A DNA stretch of 64,000 nt from Sphingomonas asaccharolytica NBRC 15499 (GCF_001598355.1 NZ_BCYU01000008.1:17552-81551), one strand, 5' to 3'. Positions 38,526-48,360 are shown, numbered from the stretch's first letter. The notes: a model not told the origin generated them from the sequence alone. Numbers and translations: made by a program.

Positions 38526-39704
38526 ATGCTTGCCGGGCTCCTGTTCGCCACAGCCGACGCGTCCGATCGCCAAGATACACTGGCGGCGACGTTGCCGGTG
38601 GGGGGCGTGACGCTGATCGAATTCCAGGCGCGGCTGTTGATCGCCGCTGGGGCGTCGCAGATCATCGTCGTCGTTTCCCGCCTGACTCCGGAATTGCTTG
38701 GCGCGATCAATCGCATGGGTCGGCGCGGCATTGCGGTCGACGCGGTGCGTGGTCCCGCCGAGGTGCTCGCCAAGCTCCATCCGCTGGCCCGCGTGATGTG
38801 GTTGGCGGATGGGCTGATGACGACCAGCGTCATGGTCGAAGCGATGCGCGATCGCGATCGCGATACGTTGCTGGTGGCCGCGACTGGCGACGAACTCGAA
38901 CGGATCGGTCCCAGCGCGGTATGGGCGGGAATCGCCACGATCGACCCGCAGCGTATCGCCGATGTCGTGAAGCTGCCGGCCGATTATGATTTCGCCTCCT
39001 CGCTCTTGCGGGTGATCGCGCAACGCGGTGCCGAGCAATTGCCGCTACCCGAAACCGCCGTGCGCGAAGGTCACGGCGTCCAGCGCGATTCGCGCGCGCT
39101 GGCGGCAAAGGGCCGGGCCGCGCTGGTCGCGGCGCTCGGCACACGGACCAATTGGGTCGATCGCTTCCTGGTCGCGCCGCTCGCCAAACTGGCGCTGCCG
39201 CCATTGGTTGCACGCGGCGTGCCCCCCGTTGCGCTAGCCGGGCTTGGCGGCCTGTTCGGCGTGAGTGGGCTAGCGGCGATCGCGATCGGCTGGTCTGCCT
39301 CGGGCATGGCGGCGATCGTGCTGGCGCTCGCGCTTCTCGCGCTGGCTGATGTACTGGCGTGGCTGCGCGACGAGCGGACGCTCGGCAGGATATTGCGCTG
39401 GAGTACGCCGGCGGCGGTCGCATTGGCGACTCTGCTATTGGGTCAGCGGGTCGGGTTTCTGGCCGCCAGCGCAACGCCGCCGCTGCTAGCCTTGACGACG
39501 GTCCTGGCCGCAGCGCTGGCAGAACGTGCGGCAGGAGTGGTCGCACGACCGTGGTGGTGGGCAGTCCCGGCCGCTTATCCGCTGATCCTGCTGCCGGCAG
39601 TGCTGGTCGGATATCCGGTCTGGGGATTGGCGGCGGCGGCCAGCTATGCCGGCGTCACGCTCGGTTTTGCAGTGGAAGCTTTGCGATCGCGTATAGGCGG
39701 TTAA
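38526..39704 (+). CDS. Membrane protein with nucleotidyltransferase-like N-terminus
   Basis: A 392-aa protein. Residues 1-160 resemble a sugar-phosphate nucleotidyltransferase fold (LPVGGVTLIEFQARLLIAAG, WLADGLM), but the Gly-rich nucleotide loop with its Lys/Arg is not clear, so activity is doubtful. Residues 210-390 hold about six membrane helices rich in Ala and Leu. The CDP-alcohol phosphotransferase motif D-G-x2-A-R is absent. I know of no defined function. It lies between the Hpt-like gene and the DUF2336 gene in the same direction. Confidence 0.65.
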   Translation: MLAGLLFATADASDRQDTLAATLPVGGVTLIEFQARLLIAAGASQIIVVVSRLTPELLGAINRMGRRGIAVDAVRGPAEVLAKLHPLARVMWLADGLMTTSVMVEAMRDRDRDTLLVAATGDELERIGPSAVWAGIATIDPQRIADVVKLPADYDFASSLLRVIAQRGAEQLPLPETAVREGHGVQRDSRALAAKGRAALVAALGTRTNWVDRFLVAPLAKLALPPLVARGVPPVALAGLGGLFGVSGLAAIAIGWSASGMAAIVLALALLALADVLAWLRDERTLGRILRWSTPAAVALATLLLGQRVGFLAASATPPLLALTTVLAAALAERAAGVVARPWWWAVPAAYPLILLPAVLVGYPVWGLAAAASYAGVTLGFAVEALRSRIGG

Positions 39705-39733
39705 CCACATCCCGCGAAATCGGTGAGTTCTGG

Positions 39734-39748
39734 CTAACCTCGCTTTAA
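39734..39748. promoter_or_regulatory. CtrA-like box upstream of the DUF2336 gene
   Basis: CTAA-CCTCGCT-TTAA lies 24 bp before the DUF2336 start codon and matches TTAA-N7-TTAA except for one base. The copy at 15475 before the GGDEF gene has nearly the same sequence (shared TAACC and TTTAACG) and the same distance to the start. Shared control by a CtrA-type regulator is inferred. Confidence 0.4.
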
Positions 39749-39771
39749 CGACACAATCGTACAACCGCACG

Positions 39772-40854
39772 ATGTCGATCGACCAAGGCGATTGGGACGA
39801 TGGCGCCCGTGCGAGCGCCAGCACGCTGCTCGCGCGCGCGGCGGCAGCGGCGCGTCATGTCGACCGCCGCCTGGCCGAGGCGATTGACGACTTCTTCCTC
39901 CCCGACGATTCGCGGCTCGACGACCGGACGCGCGCGGCGCTCGCGGCGACGCTGACCGCGATGGTCGCGGTGGTCGAACACGATCTCCGCCAGCGAACCG
40001 TCACACTTTTGGCCAGCGTGGATCCGGCATTGATCCAACGGATCGACAGCGGTGCGCCGGTGCTCGACCGCCTGGTCGACAGCGGATTGCTGCGTGATTT
40101 CGAGCTAATGCGCGAATTGATCGCGCGAACCCGGCAGGATCTGCTGGTCGACCTGTTGCCGGCTTTGCCGCCCGATGAGATCGGCTCGGCCAGCCTGCTC
40201 GCGCGGCTGGCCGGAAGTGCCGACGCCTCGGTCGCGGATGCGGCGTTGACGATGATGGCCGCCGAAAGCCGGCGCCGCGGGCTGATCGACAGCAATCGGC
40301 TGGAGCGGACCGAACTCCCGGCCGAACTGCACCACAGGCTGGTCTGGTGGGTAGCAGCGGCGATTCGCGAACAATTGGGGCCGAGCATTGCAGATCGCAT
40401 GATTGTCGAGGCAGCGTTGCGCGCGCTCGCCGACCATGACGAAGGCGATCGTCTGGAAAGCGCGGCGATGCGGCTGGCGGCCACGATCGATCCGCAACCC
40501 GCCGAACTGGCGACGGTACTGAGGCATGCACTAGGGGATCGGCGAGTGGCGCTGGTCATCGCGTTGCTCGGGCATGCCTTGGGCATCGATTACGTGACGA
40601 TGCGGCAGATCGTGTTGGATGGCGGCGAGCAATTATGGCTGGCGCTACGCGGGGCCGGGCTCGACCGCGCGACGGTCGCCCGGATCGGGCTCAGCCTGTG
40701 CGAAGCCGACCCGCGACGCGATGTCGAAGTCTTTGCCGATCAATTGGAAGCGATCGCCGCGGTCACGCCCGACGAGGCGCGCGGGGCGCTTGCGCCGCTC
40801 CGGCTCCATCCCGATTTTCGCGCGGCGATGGCCGACCTGGAGAAGCGTCGATGA
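39772..40854 (+). CDS. DUF2336 domain-containing protein
   Basis: A 360-aa, mostly helical soluble protein rich in Ala, Leu, Arg and Asp. Its pattern of helical repeats (RIDSGAPVLDRLVDSGLLRD, LPPDEIGSASLLARLAGSAD) fits the alphaproteobacterial DUF2336 family, HEAT-like repeat proteins of unknown role that often lie near sensor kinases. It shows no catalytic motif. The ATG of the next gene, a kinase-like protein, overlaps its stop (ATGA), so the two are made together and probably interact. Confidence 0.72.
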   Translation: MSIDQGDWDDGARASASTLLARAAAAARHVDRRLAEAIDDFFLPDDSRLDDRTRAALAATLTAMVAVVEHDLRQRTVTLLASVDPALIQRIDSGAPVLDRLVDSGLLRDFELMRELIARTRQDLLVDLLPALPPDEIGSASLLARLAGSADASVADAALTMMAAESRRRGLIDSNRLERTELPAELHHRLVWWVAAAIREQLGPSIADRMIVEAALRALADHDEGDRLESAAMRLAATIDPQPAELATVLRHALGDRRVALVIALLGHALGIDYVTMRQIVLDGGEQLWLALRGAGLDRATVARIGLSLCEADPRRDVEVFADQLEAIAAVTPDEARGALAPLRLHPDFRAAMADLEKRR

Positions 40855-42221
40855 GCGCGGTCGACGCCGGCTTGCCGCCGGTTCACGGTTTCGTCGATCG
40901 CGACGGGCGCCTGGTGGATGCCGGGCCGCGGCTCGACGACCTCAACACACGCGCCGGTGGCGCGCTCGGGGAGCCTTTTGTCGTGCCGCAGGTCGCCGTG
41001 CTCGCGCGGCTCGCCCAGCGGCTGGGAATCACGGTCGCGCGGCATGTGCTGGTCGCCGACGGACCCGATGAGGTCGAATTGTGGGTTCGCGCCGATCCGG
41101 TCGACGACGGCGTGCGCCTGGAGTTGAGTGGCTGGAAGCTGCGCGCGCCGTGGACGCCGCCGGTCGATCCGGCGCGGCGTGACCGCGATCTGTTGCTGCA
41201 AGGCGCCGATTGGTGGTGGGAAACCGATGCGACCTTGCGGTTGACGGCGGTAGCTGCGGGGGCCGCACAGCAGGGGGTGGCTCCCGAAAGCGCGCTCGGC
41301 AAGCCGCTAGCGTCGTTGTTTGCGCTTGAGATGGACGCTGAAGGGGCGATGCCGATGCTCGGCGTGCTGACGGTGCACCAGTCGTTCGAGGGTCAAGCGG
41401 CGACGGTGCGCGCGACCGGCCAGGCTGTGACCTTGTCTGCGCACCCGACCCTCAACGCGGAGGGCCTGTTCGCGGGCTATATCGGCGCGGTCAGGGCCGA
41501 GGCGCGTGAGGTGACACAACCGGCGGAGGATCGTCCCAGCGATCCACTCGACGCGTTCAGCGCCCGGCTCGATCGCGCATTGCGCACGCCGCTCGGGCGC
41601 ATCATCGCCAATGCCGACAGCATCCACGCCCAGACGGAGGGACCGATCCGGCGCGATTATGCCGATTATGCCTCGGACATCGCGAGCGCCGGACGGCATC
41701 TGCTCGGTCTGGTCGACGATCTGGTCGATCTGCAGGCAGTCGAGCGGTCCGACTTCGCACCCGCGGCGGAACCGATTGACCTCGCCGATATCGGGCGCCG
41801 CGCGGCTGGCCTGCTAGGCGTCCGCGCGGCGGAACGCGGCGTCAAGATCGACGCGCCGCAAGAGGTCGACAAAGCCCCCGCAACCGGCGAGTTCAAGCGC
41901 GTGCTGCAGATCCTGGTCAATCTGATCGGCAATGCGGTGCGCTATTCGCCCGATGGGGGGATGGTCTGGATCCGCACTCATCGCGACCGTGGTACGGCGG
42001 TGATCATCGTCGCCGATCAGGGCAAGGGCATCGCCCCCGAGGATCAGGCGCGCATCTTCGAAAAATTCGAACGCGTCGATACCAGCGAGCCGGGCGGCAG
42101 CGGACTGGGTCTCTACATCGCCCGACGGCTGGCGCGCGCGATGGGCGGCGACCTGACCGTCGATTCGGCGCTGGGCCAGGGTGCGCGTTTCATGCTGACT
42201 TTGCCGGGAGCGAGCGGCTGA
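40851..42221 (+). CDS. Histidine-kinase-like protein with H-box His replaced by Arg
   Basis: A 456-aa cytoplasmic protein. Residues about 118-215 form a PAS-like domain (DWWWETDATLRL). Residues 235-300 are a HisKA-like helical hairpin, but the H-box reads RALRTPLGRI, with Arg242 where the phosphorylated His is expected. Residues 345-455 are an intact HATPase: N box ILVNLIGNAVRYSP, G1 ADQGKGIA, F box FEKFERV and G2 GGSGLGLYIARR. It can probably bind ATP but cannot autophosphorylate on the usual site. No membrane helix is seen. It is coupled to the DUF2336 gene. Confidence 0.85.
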   Translation: MSAVDAGLPPVHGFVDRDGRLVDAGPRLDDLNTRAGGALGEPFVVPQVAVLARLAQRLGITVARHVLVADGPDEVELWVRADPVDDGVRLELSGWKLRAPWTPPVDPARRDRDLLLQGADWWWETDATLRLTAVAAGAAQQGVAPESALGKPLASLFALEMDAEGAMPMLGVLTVHQSFEGQAATVRATGQAVTLSAHPTLNAEGLFAGYIGAVRAEAREVTQPAEDRPSDPLDAFSARLDRALRTPLGRIIANADSIHAQTEGPIRRDYADYASDIASAGRHLLGLVDDLVDLQAVERSDFAPAAEPIDLADIGRRAAGLLGVRAAERGVKIDAPQEVDKAPATGEFKRVLQILVNLIGNAVRYSPDGGMVWIRTHRDRGTAVIIVADQGKGIAPEDQARIFEKFERVDTSEPGGSGLGLYIARRLARAMGGDLTVDSALGQGARFMLTLPGASG

Positions 42222-42227
42222 AGATTT

Positions 42228-42432
42228 GGCTCGCACAAAGACGCGAAGGCCCAAAGAAGAAGAGTGGTTTGCCCAGAGGCGCAGAGGGCGCCGAGGTGTT
42301 TCGCCCGGCTACGTTAGCAGCCTTTCATTTCCTGACTGCGAAAACGAAAGCGCACTTTCGCGCGCATTATCTCCGCGTTCCCTGCGCCTCTGCGCGAACC
42401 AAATCTTCGCGCCTTCGTGTCTTTGTGCGAGA
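42228..42432. repeat. Long imperfect inverted repeat (MITE-like)
   Basis: TCGCACAAAGACGCGAAGGC at 42231-42250 pairs with 42411-42430 at 19 of 20 positions. Inner segments (CAGAGGCGCAGAGG near 42275 and its partner near 42372-42400) extend the arms to about 60 bp each, around a loop of about 75 bp. No transposase is encoded, and I see no clear target duplication. The block lies between convergent genes. Confidence 0.75.
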
Positions 42433-42476
42433 ACTCATATCAACAGGTCCCGCACCTGACTTGAGCAGTGCTGACT

Positions 42477-42662
42477 CTAGCGCCGGCCGATCCACACCAG
42501 CACGATGCCGCCCGCGGCGAGCAACGCGCCCCAGATCGACCAGATGCGCTGATCGAGCATGAAGCTCGATGCCGGCCAGTGGACCAGGCCGGTGCCCTGG
42601 CCCACCCACAGCAACCCCATCGCGATGCAGATCGCGCCGACGATCTGGAGCAGCAGGCGCAT
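42477..42662 (-). CDS. Small membrane protein downstream of gltA
   Basis: A 61-aa protein with two membrane helices (about residues 3-22 and 41-58) and a short loop (GLVHWPASSFMLDQRIW). Its ATG overlaps the gltA stop codon (TGATG), so it is translationally coupled to citrate synthase. I do not recognise a named family, but similar tiny two-helix proteins are common after gltA in sphingomonads as far as I recall. Function unknown. Confidence 0.7.
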   Translation of the reverse strand: MRLLLQIVGAICIAMGLLWVGQGTGLVHWPASSFMLDQRIWSIWGALLAAGGIVLVWIGRR

Positions 42663-43939
42663 CAGCGCTGGCCGATAGCGGTGTAATCGCGCTGCGTCGG
42701 GCCGGTGTAGAGCTGGCGCGGCCGGCCGATCTTCTGGGCGGGGTCGCTGATCATCTCGTTCCACTGTGCGACCCAGCCGACAGTGCGGGCGAGCGCGAAC
42801 AAGGCGGTGAACATCGTCGTCGGGAAACCGATCGCCGACAGGATCACGCCCGAATAGAAATCGACGTTCGGGAACAGCTTCTTCTCGACGAAATAGGGGT
42901 CGTTGAGCGCCATATGCTCGAGCTGCAGCGCGACCTCGAACACCGGATCGCTGACCTTGAGCGCGTCGAACACTTCGCGCACGGTCTGCTGCATCACCGT
43001 CGCACGCGGATCATAATTCTTATAGACGCGGTGACCGAAGCCCATCAGGCGGAACGGGTCGTTCTTGTCCTTGGCGCGCGCGATGAATTCGGGGATTCGA
43101 TCGGGCGTGCCGATCTCTCGCAGCATGTTGAGCGCGGCTTCGTTGGCGCCGCCATGCGCCGGACCCCACAGACAGGCGATGCCCGCCGCGATGCACGCGA
43201 ACGGATTGGCGCCCGATGACCCGGCCAGGCGGACGGTCGAGGTCGACGCGTTCTGCTCGTGATCGGCATGGAGGATGAAGATGCGGTCGAGCGCACGCTC
43301 GACGATCGGGTTCACCTCATACGGCTCGGCCGGGACGCCGAACGTCATGCGCAGGAAATTGCCGGTGTAGCTCAGCGAGTTGTCCGGGTAGAGGAACGGC
43401 TGTCCGACGCTGTATTTGTACGCCATCGCCGCGATCGTCGGCATCTTGGCGATGAGGCGGTGCGACGCGATCATTCGCTGGTGTGGGTCGTTGATGTCGG
43501 TCGAATCGTGATAGAAAGCCGACAGCGCGCCGACCACGCCGCACATGATCGCCATCGGATGCGCGTCGCGACGGAAACCGCGATAGAAAGTCGCGAGTTG
43601 CTCGTGCAGCATGGTATGGCGGGTGATCGTGTGGGTGAATTCGTCGAGCTCGCCCTTCGACGGCAGTTCGCCGTTGAGGAGCAAATAGCTCACTTCCATG
43701 AAGCTCGATTGCTCGGCGAGCTGGCCAATCGGATAGCCGCGATGGAGCAGAATGCCCTCGTCGCCGTCGATATAGGTCAGCGCCGATTCGCAGCTGGCGG
43801 TCGAGGTGAAGCCCGGGTCATAGGTGAACATGCCCGTTTCGTTGTACAGCTTGCGGATATCGACCACCTGGGGGCCGACCGAACCGGACATCACCGGATA
43901 GTCGTGATTCCCGAACTTGAGGGTGTTCGTGTCGGCCAT
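42662..43939 (-). CDS. gltA: Citrate synthase
   Basis: The 425-aa type II citrate synthase condenses oxaloacetate and acetyl-CoA as the entry to the TCA cycle. Motifs are [20 protein letters not shown] near the N-terminus, [12 protein letters not shown] with the first catalytic His, and [13 protein letters not shown] with the second. The catalytic Asp is in DFYSGVI. Length fits the allosteric proteobacterial hexamer type. It follows gltX with a 17-bp gap on the same strand. Confidence 0.97.
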   Translation of the reverse strand: MADTNTLKFGNHDYPVMSGSVGPQVVDIRKLYNETGMFTYDPGFTSTASCESALTYIDGDEGILLHRGYPIGQLAEQSSFMEVSYLLLNGELPSKGELDEFTHTITRHTMLHEQLATFYRGFRRDAHPMAIMCGVVGALSAFYHDSTDINDPHQRMIASHRLIAKMPTIAAMAYKYSVGQPFLYPDNSLSYTGNFLRMTFGVPAEPYEVNPIVERALDRIFILHADHEQNASTSTVRLAGSSGANPFACIAAGIACLWGPAHGGANEAALNMLREIGTPDRIPEFIARAKDKNDPFRLMGFGHRVYKNYDPRATVMQQTVREVFDALKVSDPVFEVALQLEHMALNDPYFVEKKLFPNVDFYSGVILSAIGFPTTMFTALFALARTVGWVAQWNEMISDPAQKIGRPRQLYTGPTQRDYTAIGQR

Positions 43940-43956
43940 ATAACATTCCTTCGAAT

Positions 43957-45390
43957 TCAGGCTGCCATCCGGTCGGATATGCGGCCCAGGCTTTCCACGC
44001 GGCCAAGGACAACAAGCACGTCGAAAATGCCGGGGGAAGTGCGCTTGCCGGTCAGCGCCGCGCGAAGCGGCTGCGCGACCTGGCCGAGCTTTACCCCGGC
44101 GTCTTCGGCGACTTGCCGAACCGCGTTTTCGAGCGCCTCCGTATCCCAGTCCGCGACGGCGTCAAGCGCCGTGTGAAGGCGCGCGAGCAAGGTGAGTGCC
44201 TCACCCTGAAGCAGCATTGCTGCATCTGCGTCCATCGGCAGCGGTCGGGCGTGGAAAAGGAACATGCTGCCCTCGGCCAGTTCGACCAGATTGGCGGCGC
44301 GCGGCTTGAGGAACGGCATGGTGCGGCGCAACAGTTCGTGCTGCGGCGGGGTCAATTCCAGCGGGATTCGGGGGGCGACGAGATCGGCGAGCCGAGCGTC
44401 GTCCGCTTCGCGAATATAATGCCCGTTCAGGTTCTCTAGTTTCTTCAAATCGAACCGACTTGGTGATTTTCCCACACCGTTCAGGTCGAACCAATCGATT
44501 GCCTGGGCGCGGCTGATAATCTCGTCATCGCCATGACCCCAACCGAGCCGCAACAGATAATTGTCCACCGCCTCGGGCAGCAGGCCCATCTCGTCGCGAT
44601 AGGCGTCGACGCCGAGCGCGCCGTGACGCTTGGACAGTTTGGCGCCATCCGCGCCATGGATCAGCGGAATATGGGCATAGACCGGTTCCGGCCAGCCCAT
44701 CGCGCGATAGATCGGCAATTGGCGGAAGGCGTTGTTGAGATGATCGTCACCGCGGATGACGTGAGTCACGCCCATGTCATGATCGTCGACCACCACCGCC
44801 AGCATATAAGTCGGGGTACCGTCCGATCGTAGCAGGACGAGATCGTCGATTTCGCTATTCTGGACGGTGACCTCACCCTGGACGCGATCCTGGATGGTGG
44901 TCGCGCCGTCGGTCGGGGCCTTCAGACGGATGACGTGCGGCGCTTGCGGATCGTTGGGCACGCGGTCGCGCCAGGGCGAGCGGATTCTGAGCGGCTTCTT
45001 CGCCGCTTCGGCCTCGGCGCGCATCTGGGCAAGCTCATCTTGCGTGAGGTAGCAGCGATAGGCGGCTCCCTTTTCGACCATTTCATACGCGACCTCGGCA
45101 TGGCGAGCGGCGCGCGAGAATTGATAGATTTCGGGCCCGTCCCATTCTAGGTCGAGCCAGCGCATTCCCGCCAAAATGGCGTCAATTGCGGGCTGTGTCG
45201 ATCGCGCGCGGTCGGTATCCTCGATGCGCAGGAGGAACTTGCCCCCGTGGTGTCGCGCGAACAGCAGATTGAACAACGCGGTGCGCGCGCCGCCAATATG
45301 CAGAAAGCCGGTCGGCGAAGGCGCGAACCGGGTGACGACGTTGGTGACGGGTGCGCCTGCGGGCGCCCCGGAGTCAGAACTGGCGCTCAA
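43957..45390 (-). CDS. gltX: Glutamyl-tRNA synthetase
   Basis: The 477-aa class I synthetase charges tRNA-Glu. The HIGH motif is [11 protein letters not shown] and the KMSKS motif is [19 protein letters not shown] is the conserved glutamate site. The helical anticodon-binding domain fills the C-terminal 150 residues. No ATG lies near the family start. I use TTG at 45390 (MSASSDSG), with GGGAG 11-15 bp upstream; a GTG at 45348 is the alternative. A longer frame to 45450 would run into comEC. It is divergent from comEC with 28 bp between starts. Confidence 0.93.
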   Translation of the reverse strand: MSASSDSGAPAGAPVTNVVTRFAPSPTGFLHIGGARTALFNLLFARHHGGKFLLRIEDTDRARSTQPAIDAILAGMRWLDLEWDGPEIYQFSRAARHAEVAYEMVEKGAAYRCYLTQDELAQMRAEAEAAKKPLRIRSPWRDRVPNDPQAPHVIRLKAPTDGATTIQDRVQGEVTVQNSEIDDLVLLRSDGTPTYMLAVVVDDHDMGVTHVIRGDDHLNNAFRQLPIYRAMGWPEPVYAHIPLIHGADGAKLSKRHGALGVDAYRDEMGLLPEAVDNYLLRLGWGHGDDEIISRAQAIDWFDLNGVGKSPSRFDLKKLENLNGHYIREADDARLADLVAPRIPLELTPPQHELLRRTMPFLKPRAANLVELAEGSMFLFHARPLPMDADAAMLLQGEALTLLARLHTALDAVADWDTEALENAVRQVAEDAGVKLGQVAQPLRAALTGKRTSPGIFDVLVVLGRVESLGRISDRMAA

Positions 45391-45418
45391 CCGCGCATGC
45401 TCCCAGGCTGGATGACTG

Positions 45419-47755
45419 ATGGCGACCGTCGCCGCCGCGCGCCCTAGCACGCGGTTCCTACCGCTTCAAACGCTGGCGGCACGATGTACGCGTGCGCGCT
45501 TTGCACTCGAACATGGGTTGGAGGCGGAGCGCGATCAACTCCCGTTATGGCTGCCGGTGGCATTGGGCGGCGGGATTGCTTTGTGGTTCGTGCTCGACGA
45601 CCCGATGCAGTGGATCGCAGCGATGCTTGCGCAGGCCGGCATCGTGCTGGCGGCAATCGCAATCGGGCAAGGCGGGCGCGCCAGCCGCGCCGTGGCGCTG
45701 GCCGCCGGCCTGGCGGCATTGGGCCTGGGGCTGGCGTGGTGGCGCGCTTCCTATGTCGCGCAACCGGTGCTGGTGCGGCCGGCCATCGTCATGCTGACCG
45801 CGCGGGTCGAGAGTGTCGAGCCGCTGCCGGCCCGCGAACTGGTGCGAGTGAGGTTGACGCCGATAGCGGCCCAGGCTGTTGCCAGCCCGCCGCGGTCGAA
45901 GTGCGGCAAGGAAGGCGGCTTGCCTTATGGGCGGGGAGGGCGGGGATGCGATGATCGGCCCAGGCCGCCTCTCGTGCTGCCGCCGCATGTCCGGGTGAAT
46001 ATCGCGGACACGGACGTACCCGCCGGGCTCGGACCTGGTGCCGTCATCAAGCTGCAGACGCGGTTGATGCCGCCCAACGAAGCGACGGTGCCCGGCGCCT
46101 ATGATTTTCGCCAAGTGGCATGGTTCGACGGCCTCGGAGCTACCGGCAGGGGAAACGCGCCGGTCAAGGTGATCGAACCGGGCAGGGGGTCGAACGGCCT
46201 GCGCGCAGCGCTGGCGGCGCACATCCAGAGCAAGGTCGAGGGCAGTGCGGGCGGAATCGCGGCCGCGCTGGCGGCTGGTGACGAGGGCGCGATCTCGCTG
46301 GAGGATGCCGACGCGATGCGACGATCCGGGCTCGCGCATCTATTGTCGGTCAGCGGGCTGCATATCACTGCCGTGGTCGTCGCGACGATCTGGGCGGTCA
46401 CGCGGCTGCTCGCCTTATGGCCATGGCTCGCGCTGCGGGTGCGGATCCCAGTGGTCGCTGCGGGCGCGGGTGCGATCGCGGCGATTGGATACACATTGCT
46501 TACCGGCAGCCAGGTGCCGACCGCGCGGTCGTGCATCGCCGCCTTGCTGGTGTTGGCGGCGCTCGCCATGGGCCGCGAGGCGATAACCCTGCGGCTGGTC
46601 GCGGCCGGCGCCTTCATCGTCCTGCTGATCTGGCCCGAGGCGCTCGCGGGGCCGAGCTTCCAGCTCAGCTTCGCTGCGGTCGGATCACTGATCGCGTTCC
46701 ACGAGCAGCCGCGCATCAAGCGATTGTTCGAGAAACGCGATGAGGCATGGTGGCGTCGTGTCGCGCGCGAAATCGGCTCGCTGCTGCTTACCGGCCTGGT
46801 CGTCGAAGCGGCGCTGGCCCCGATCGCGCTCTATCACTTTCATAAGGAGGGCATGTACGGTGTCGTCGCCAATATCGTCGCGATACCGCTGACCACCTTC
46901 GTCATCATGCCGGCCGAGGCGTTGGCATTGGCGGGCGACGCGATCGGCTTGGGCGCGCCGTTCTGGTGGGTGACCACGCACGCTCTCAACCTGTTGCTGT
47001 GGATCGCGCGTACCGCATCCAAAGCGCCGGGGTCGGTAGCGATGCTGCCCGGCATGCCGCCGGGCGCGTTCGGCCTGATGATCCTGGGATTGTTATGGCT
47101 GATGCTGTGGCGCTCGCGGATGCGCTTTGCCGGACTCGTTCCGATGGCGATGGGCGCAATCTGGGCGCTGGCGATCCCGGCACCCGATCTGCTGATCTCC
47201 GGTGACGGACAGCATCTTGCGGTGCGCACGCCCGACGGCGGCGTGGCCATCCTGCGCGATAAGGCAGGGGATTATACCCGCGATACGATGACCCAGAATG
47301 CCGGAGTGGATGGGGAGGCGTTGCTGCTGTCCGACCAGCCCTTCGCCAAATGCACGCCCGACGCATGCCTCGCTCTGGTGCAATCGGGCGGACGAATATT
47401 CCGCGTGCTGGCGACGCGAAGCCTGTACCAATTGCCGTCCGACCAGCTGATCGCCGCGTGTCGCGCGGTGGACATTGTCGTCAGCGACCGGCGATTGCCG
47501 TCAGCGTGCCGCCCGATCTGGCTCAAACTCGATGCGCCGTTCCTGCGCCGCACCGGCGGGATGGCAATTAGCCTGGCCAGCGGACGGATCGTCACCGTCC
47601 GCCAGCCCGGCGACCGCCATCCTTGGGTAATATCGGGTCCGCGACTTAATCGTATCGGCGCAACAGGCCGGCGAGGCGGCCCTGGATCCGCACCTGCTGA
47701 GGAGCGTAACGCTGCGGATCGTAAGCGCGATTGGCCGGATCGAGCCGCACCATAG
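45419..47755 (+). CDS. comEC: ComEC/Rec2 family DNA uptake channel
   Basis: A 778-aa membrane protein: an N-terminal DUF4131 part with a soluble OB-like region (about residues 130-270), then the ComEC competence domain with [19 protein letters not shown] and [19 protein letters not shown]. About ten helices follow residue 310. It would carry single-stranded DNA across the inner membrane. The C-terminal part is soluble, but the metallo-beta-lactamase HxHxDH motif of Bacillus ComEC is absent. The last 35 residues are read through the 3' end of lexA on the other strand, a 110-bp overlap. Confidence 0.88.
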   Translation: MATVAAARPSTRFLPLQTLAARCTRARFALEHGLEAERDQLPLWLPVALGGGIALWFVLDDPMQWIAAMLAQAGIVLAAIAIGQGGRASRAVALAAGLAALGLGLAWWRASYVAQPVLVRPAIVMLTARVESVEPLPARELVRVRLTPIAAQAVASPPRSKCGKEGGLPYGRGGRGCDDRPRPPLVLPPHVRVNIADTDVPAGLGPGAVIKLQTRLMPPNEATVPGAYDFRQVAWFDGLGATGRGNAPVKVIEPGRGSNGLRAALAAHIQSKVEGSAGGIAAALAAGDEGAISLEDADAMRRSGLAHLLSVSGLHITAVVVATIWAVTRLLALWPWLALRVRIPVVAAGAGAIAAIGYTLLTGSQVPTARSCIAALLVLAALAMGREAITLRLVAAGAFIVLLIWPEALAGPSFQLSFAAVGSLIAFHEQPRIKRLFEKRDEAWWRRVAREIGSLLLTGLVVEAALAPIALYHFHKEGMYGVVANIVAIPLTTFVIMPAEALALAGDAIGLGAPFWWVTTHALNLLLWIARTASKAPGSVAMLPGMPPGAFGLMILGLLWLMLWRSRMRFAGLVPMAMGAIWALAIPAPDLLISGDGQHLAVRTPDGGVAILRDKAGDYTRDTMTQNAGVDGEALLLSDQPFAKCTPDACLALVQSGGRIFRVLATRSLYQLPSDQLIAACRAVDIVVSDRRLPSACRPIWLKLDAPFLRRTGGMAISLASGRIVTVRQPGDRHPWVISGPRLNRIGATGRRGGPGSAPAEERNAADRKRDWPDRAAP

Positions 47756-48317
47756 CGCCTTCGCGGCGGAAATATTTGAGTGTCGCTTCGCTTTCCTCGA
47801 TCAGCGCCACGACGATTTCCCCGTCGCGCGCCACGTCGGTGCGGCGGATCAGCGCGTAATCGCCATCGAGGATACCGGCCTCGACCATCGAGTCACCGGC
47901 GACTTCCAGCGCATAATGCTCGCCGCTGCCGAGCAAGGCGGCAGGGACCGGCAGCATCGACGATCCTTCGAACGCTTCGATCGGCACGCCGGCTGCGATC
48001 CGGCCGTGCAGCGGGATCTCGATCACGTCGTTGGCGGGTTCGGGGGCGGGGCGGAAATTGTTCGGCTTGGGCTGCGCGGCCACGGCACGCTTGCTGTCGG
48101 CACGCTCAGGCATCTTAAGCACTTCGAGTGCGCGTGCCCGATTGGGCAGGCGCCGCAGGAACTGCCGCTCCTCGAGCGCCGAGATCAGGCGATGCACGCC
48201 GGACTTCGACTTGAGGTCGAGCGCCTCCTTCATCTCCTCGAACGACGGCGACACGCCGGTTTCGTTCAAGCGATCGTTGATGAAGCAGATCAGCTCATGC
48301 TGCTTCTTAGTGAGCAT
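47646..48317 (-). CDS. lexA: SOS repressor LexA
   Basis: The 223-aa repressor has an N-terminal winged helix ([20 protein letters not shown]) and a C-terminal S24 self-cleavage domain. The Ala109-Gly110 cut site lies in GRIAAGVP, Ser143 in GDSMVEAGI and Lys181 in ATLKYFRR. On DNA damage, RecA filaments trigger self-cleavage and release the SOS genes. Two overlapping GAAC-N7-GAAC operators stand directly before its start, so it represses itself. Its 3' end overlaps comEC by 110 bp. Confidence 0.97.
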   Translation of the reverse strand: MLTKKQHELICFINDRLNETGVSPSFEEMKEALDLKSKSGVHRLISALEERQFLRRLPNRARALEVLKMPERADSKRAVAAQPKPNNFRPAPEPANDVIEIPLHGRIAAGVPIEAFEGSSMLPVPAALLGSGEHYALEVAGDSMVEAGILDGDYALIRRTDVARDGEIVVALIEESEATLKYFRREGAMVRLDPANRAYDPQRYAPQQVRIQGRLAGLLRRYD

Positions 48318-48334
48318 CGACGTTCCTCCGTCCA

Positions 48335-48360
48335 GAACAGACGCGGAACTTTTACGGAAC
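48335..48360. promoter_or_regulatory. Two overlapping SOS boxes upstream of lexA
   Basis: GAAC occurs at 48335, 48346 and 48357, each 11 bp apart, giving two perfect GAAC-N7-GAAC sites that share the middle half (read on the lexA strand as GTTC-N7-GTTC). This is the known LexA operator of alphaproteobacteria. It ends 18 bp before the lexA start codon. Confidence 0.88.
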
